DNA from: an uncultured Eubacteriales bacterium | Lineage (GTDB): Bacteria; Bacillota; Clostridia; Oscillospirales; Oscillospiraceae | Direction: 5' to 3' | DNA length: 6,073 bases | NCBI GenBank assembly: GCA_900554705.1 | Contig: USIH01000129.1 | Coordinates: 1-6,073 of the forward strand | In this document: piece after piece, positions 4,023-6,073 of the stretch | Position numbering within the stretch: position 1 is the stretch's first letter | Layout of the letters: each line of letters opens with the position of its first letter | The notes under the pieces: generated by a model | Database searches by the model: none | Told to the model about the DNA's origin: nothing | The model's input: only the letters and a program-made list of their open reading frames with translations | Made by a program: the position numbers and the translations under genes

Positions 4023-4802
4023 TTACTTGCGGTGGAGGACAAGAGTCGCGTCCGTCTCCTCAGCCGACAGGGTCATCGTATCTCCCTCGATCTTGAAGGT
4101 CATCACGCTTACGTCGCCATCCAGCGACTCGATGGTGAGTTGATCACCGCTAACATCATAAATCTCCTTGTCCGGTGTAGCTTCTGTCATAGCGTCAAGA
4201 TCGTCAAGGACATCCTGCAAGTTTTCGACCATATGGTTGATCTCGGCATCCGGATAGTACACTTCGAACCACGATGCAAGCGCAAGCTCCTCGCTGCCGC
4301 ACTGCGCGATCTTTTTCTTCAGTTCCTTATCATAGTCAGCGCCGTTGCTTTCCGCCACCTTGCGCATCAGTTCAGGGAAAACGCGCTGAAGGCGCGCAAT
4401 GACATCCGCCTTCAAATCGGCTTTATCATAATCATAGTCATAGTAAGTCGACACAACTCCATCGCTGTCGAACTTTACGTAACAGTTTACGGTAAAGTCT
4501 GTTGCAACATTGGAATCAACAAGTACAAGATTATACACATTCTGAATTATAGAACGTTCATACGTCCACGTTCCCTCAATACTGTTTCCGCCGGAGGGCT
4601 GAACCACTGCGGGCTGCGTCTGCGCGGGCTGGGACGCGACCGGCCACGTGGCGGCGGGCTGGGTAACGGCGGGCTGGGTCTCACCGGAGCCGCCGAGCGT
4701 GGTAACGGGAGCGGGCTTTTCGCCGCCCTTGTCGGAACCGCAGCCGGAGAGGCAGGCGGCCAGCATGGCGACGAGCAGTAATGCTGCAAAAATTCGTTTC
4801 AT
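4023..4802 (-). CDS. predicted lipoprotein, paralogue of the zinc-ribbon protein's outer domain
   Basis: Encodes 259 aa. N-terminal lipoprotein signal: MKR, a hydrophobic core (4-16) and lipobox LSGC with Cys21 as the likely lipidated residue; LAAC with Cys17 also fits. Next is a linker (22-73) rich in Thr, Gln, Pro and Ala with repeated xQPA units (42-69), then a globular domain starting SIEGTWTY (74-81) and ending TLVLHRK. The globular part matches the outer domain of the zinc-ribbon protein at 2703-3506 in order of motifs: GT-aromatic, CYVKFDSDG, a YDVSGDQLTIE strand, and GDTMTLSAEETDATLVLHR. It should be anchored to the outer face of the membrane. The ATG at 4802 is 7 nt after GAGGTG. The gene has its own promoter, operator and leader element, almost identical to those of its paralogue. 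Function is not recognised; the compact beta-rich pattern is only suggestive of a ligand-binding or lipocalin-like fold. Confidence 0.88.
   Translation of the reverse strand: MKRIFAALLLVAMLAACLSGCGSDKGGEKPAPVTTLGGSGETQPAVTQPAATWPVASQPAQTQPAVVQPSGGNSIEGTWTYERSIIQNVYNLVLVDSNVATDFTVNCYVKFDSDGVVSTYYDYDYDKADLKADVIARLQRVFPELMRKVAESNGADYDKELKKKIAQCGSEELALASWFEVYYPDAEINHMVENLQDVLDDLDAMTEATPDKEIYDVSGDQLTIESLDGDVSVMTFKIEGDTMTLSAEETDATLVLHRK
4596..4679 (-). repeat. degenerate repeat encoding a T/Q-P-A linker
   Basis: The stretch encodes residues 42-69 of the lipoprotein, with imperfect units TQPAV, TQPAA, TWPVA, SQPAQ, TQPAV and VQPSG. On the plus strand the DNA shows recurring GCGGGCTGGG-like words. 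Such repeats can change copy number by slippage, and 15-nt units keep the frame. It probably forms a flexible stalk between lipid anchor and globular domain. Confidence 0.75.
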
Positions 4803-4826
4803 TCATTTACACCTCATTCTATTTTC

Positions 4827-4844
4827 TTGGAACATAAGCTGTCC
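4827..4844 (-). promoter_or_regulatory. conserved 18-nt 5' leader element, copy 2
   Basis: The minus strand reads GGACAGCTTATGTTCCAA, 17 of 18 bases identical to copy 1 at 3531-3548 and also 7 nt after the -10. The flanking bases between -10 and element, and between element and SD, differ between the two genes, so the match is local to this block. That points to selection or to a recently duplicated regulatory region. Confidence 0.6.
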
Positions 4845-4851
4845 TCTTTGG

Positions 4852-4880
4852 ATTATACAACAACCTCAGGTTGTTGTCAA
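4852..4880 (-). promoter_or_regulatory. promoter of the lipoprotein gene (full consensus)
   Basis: The minus strand has a perfect -35 TTGACA (4875-4880), a 17-bp spacer and a perfect -10 TATAAT (4852-4857), with a predicted start near 4845. The whole spacer is covered by a 21-bp palindrome. A full-consensus promoter with an embedded operator is the usual design for a tightly repressed, strongly inducible gene. Confidence 0.9.
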
Positions 4881-4884
4881 CAAC
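4857..4884. promoter_or_regulatory. operator 3: 21-bp palindrome plus second overlapping dyad
   Basis: ACAACAACCT-C-AGGTTGTTGT (4857-4877) is a perfect palindrome with 10-bp arms, exactly filling the spacer between -10 and -35. GTTGTTG (4870-4876) also pairs with CAACAAC (4878-4884) around T4877, giving a second perfect 7-bp dyad 10 bp away that covers the -35. This is the strongest of the three related sites and shares its half-sites and spacing with operator 1. The XRE protein at 3651-3980 is the likely ligand. Confidence 0.8.
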
Positions 4885-5005
4885 ACCTTTTGTTTTTTGT
4901 CAAAATCCCGGTGCCCCAGAATCCCCTCATACCAAAGAAAGCCGGCCGCCATCCGCGCGGTTTTTCGTTACGTAAGCCGCGGCAGGCGCACGATTTAAGC
5001 TAAAG

Positions 5006-5039
5006 CAAAGGCCGGAGGGCATTTGCCCTCCGGCCTTTG
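5006..5039 (-). terminator. intrinsic terminator of the xdh operon
   Basis: CAAAGGCCGGAGGGCA (5006-5021) is the perfect complement of TGCCCTCCGGCCTTTG (5024-5039): up to 16 bp with a very tight loop. On the minus strand it is followed by a moderately T-rich tail (CTTTAGCTTAAAT), and it starts about 11 nt after the xdhC stop. The remaining gap to the lipoprotein promoter (4885-5005) shows no gene and no further structure that can be supported. Confidence 0.85.
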
Positions 5040-5049
5040 GGTTTTGGTT

Positions 5050-5553
5050 TTACGCGTCCTCCGGCATGGGTTTGCCGAGGCGGCGGTACATGGTCTTCTT
5101 CACGGCACGGATGATATTCTCATAGCCGGTGCAGCGGCAGAGATGGCCGGACAGGAGCTTACGCAGCTGCGCGTCAGTATACTCCTTGCCGCTCTCCAAG
5201 ATCTCAATGGAGGACAGGAGGAAGCCCGGCGTGCAGAAGCCGCACTGGATGGCCGCCTCGTCGATGAAGGCCTGCTGGATGTCGGAAAGCTCGCCGCCGG
5301 GGCCGACCAAGCTCTCAAGCGTGCGAATGTGCTTCCCGTTCGCCCAGACCGCAAGGTAGATGCAGGAGTTGAACGCCTCGCCGTCGATGAGTACGGTGCA
5401 GGCGCCGCACTCGCCGACCTCGCAGCCCTTCTTGACGGAGGTCATGCGGAAGTCGTTGCGCAGCATATCGGTCAGGCTGGCGCGCACGTCCACCACCTTT
5501 TCAACGTCCTTGCCGTTGAGGTTGAACTTTACAAGACGATATTGGTTTTCCAT
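5050..5553 (-). CDS. xdhC: xanthine dehydrogenase-type 2Fe-2S subunit
   Basis: Encodes 167 aa, a full-length iron-sulfur subunit of the molybdenum hydroxylase family (xanthine dehydrogenase XdhC, also CoxS/NdhS-like). It relays electrons from the Mo active site to FAD. The N-terminal plant-ferredoxin-like domain holds the first cluster: Cys44, Cys49, Cys52 and Cys64 (GCEVGECGACTV...NSC). The C-terminal helical domain holds the second: Cys104 and Cys107 (QCGFCTPG), Cys139 and Cys141 (GHLCRCTGYENI). All eight ligands are present. The ATG at 5553 shares its A with the TAA of the upstream FAD gene (TAATG), with a GGGAGGTG SD upstream, so translation is coupled. It is the last gene of the operon, followed by a terminator. 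The substrate (purine, nicotinate or other) is set by the large Mo subunit, which is not in the window, so the symbol follows E. coli xdhABC order. Confidence 0.93.
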   Translation of the reverse strand: MENQYRLVKFNLNGKDVEKVVDVRASLTDMLRNDFRMTSVKKGCEVGECGACTVLIDGEAFNSCIYLAVWANGKHIRTLESLVGPGGELSDIQQAFIDEAAIQCGFCTPGFLLSSIEILESGKEYTDAQLRKLLSGHLCRCTGYENIIRAVKKTMYRRLGKPMPEDA

Positions 5554-6073
5554 TACAGCGCACCTCCCGCTCTTTCCACCGACTCAATGAGGCAGCGTTT
5601 CGCCGACTCGACGGCGACGTGCTGGCGCAGCGCCTTGGAGGCGCGCCACGAGTCGCGGGGATTGATGTCCTCGAGCACCTTCTGCGAAAATGCCACCACA
5701 TTTTCCATGGTCACTTCTTTGCCGTTCAGGAACGCCTCCGCGCTCGGCGCGCGCATGGGGATGGGGCCGGCGACGCCATAGGCGATGCGGACGCGCTCAA
5801 AGGTCTTCTTGTCCGGCGAAAGGCGGACATTGACGGAGCAGCCGTTGGTGGCGATGTCCAGCGCGTTGCGCATGGCGTACTTGATGTAGGAACCGAAGGT
5901 GTTTTCGTAGCTCGCCTTCGGGATGAGGATCGCCGTCTGGATCTCACCTGCGCGGATATCGACGACCTTCGCCTTGAGGTAGAAGTCCTTGATCGGCACG
6001 CGGCGCGTGCCCTCGGGGCCGGTCAGCTCCACAATGGCCTCCCACGCGTGGAGGGTGGAGGCGGAGTCGGCGG
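5553..6073 (-). CDS. xdhB: xanthine dehydrogenase-type FAD-binding subunit (partial)
   Basis: Partial: 172 C-terminal residues are visible and the frame stays open to the right edge, so the start lies outside; full-length relatives are about 290 aa. The edge reads ADSASTLHAWEAIVELTG in frame, matching the end of the FAD domain, where family members have a PADTAPAL-like segment. Next come VPIKDFYL, GEIQTAILIP, the Y-x-K-Y-A-x-R-x-A-x-D-I-A segment at the start of the C-terminal flavoprotein domain, and GVAGPIPMRAPSAEAFLNGK, all typical of the CO-dehydrogenase flavoprotein C-terminal domain. The subunit passes electrons from the 2Fe-2S clusters through FAD to NAD+ or another acceptor. The N-terminal FAD-binding part lies upstream. 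The gene overlaps xdhC by 1 nt. A GTG at 6032 is not the real start, since homologous sequence continues upstream of it. Confidence 0.92.
   Translation of the reverse strand, partial: ADSASTLHAWEAIVELTGPEGTRRVPIKDFYLKAKVVDIRAGEIQTAILIPKASYENTFGSYIKYAMRNALDIATNGCSVNVRLSPDKKTFERVRIAYGVAGPIPMRAPSAEAFLNGKEVTMENVVAFSQKVLEDINPRDSWRASKALRQHVAVESAKRCLIESVERAGGAL

Noticed and set aside
4032..4781. Plus-strand open frame (249 codons) opposite the lipoprotein gene
   Set aside because: No SD, low-complexity Gly/Arg-rich end arising from the repeat region, and antisense to a gene with signal peptide, SD, promoter and terminator.
5023..5781. Plus-strand open frame (252 codons) opposite xdhC/xdhB
   Set aside because: Antisense to two genes with intact family motifs; its Ala/Leu-rich translation matches nothing recognisable.
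1..6073. Insertion sequence, phage, CRISPR or toxin-antitoxin content
   Set aside because: No transposase, integrase, repeat-spacer array or toxin-like small gene was recognised; the XRE protein has no adjacent co-directional toxin candidate.

Overview
The window looks like chromosome from a GC-rich gut-type member of the Bacillota, most likely Oscillospirales/Ruminococcaceae-like. This is inferred from three things: the 16S rRNA 5' end, very clean Gram-positive SD sequences and sigma-A promoters, and the gene set (PadR regulator, zinc-ribbon membrane protein, lipoprotein, xanthine-dehydrogenase-type genes). No species is claimed. No mobile element, CRISPR array or tRNA was seen.

Layout. At 1-59 is the 5' end of a 16S rRNA gene on the minus strand, with its leader (60-309) and a strong promoter (316-344). 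Divergent from it is a PadR-family regulator (538-900, plus) ending in a strong terminator. From there to the right edge every gene except one is on the minus strand: a water-type aquaporin (1131-1793), a catalytic-domain-only aspartate kinase (1871-2596), a zinc-ribbon/single-TM protein (2703-3506), then the one plus-strand gene, a small XRE-type regulator (3651-3980), followed by a lipoprotein (4023-4802). The right edge holds the end of a molybdenum hydroxylase operon: the FAD subunit (partial, 5553-6073), translationally coupled to the 2Fe-2S subunit (5050-5553). Nearly every transcription unit ends in a recognisable hairpin terminator, so most genes appear to be separate units packed tightly together.

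The most interesting part is 2703-4884. The zinc-ribbon protein and the lipoprotein look like paralogues in their exported C-terminal domains. Each is driven by a near-consensus promoter (TTGACA-N17-TACAAT and TTGACA-N17-TATAAT) whose spacer is occupied by the same AACAAC...GTTGTT palindrome. Each mRNA would begin with an almost identical 18-nt leader. Between them lies the XRE gene, with a related palindrome just upstream of it. The simplest reading is a small self-contained regulon: an XRE repressor controlling itself and two differently anchored envelope proteins. Its function is unknown.

A second notable feature is the lysC-aqpZ junction. The hairpin that appears to terminate lysC carries the extended -10 of the aqpZ promoter in its loop, and its T-tract abuts the aqpZ Shine-Dalgarno.
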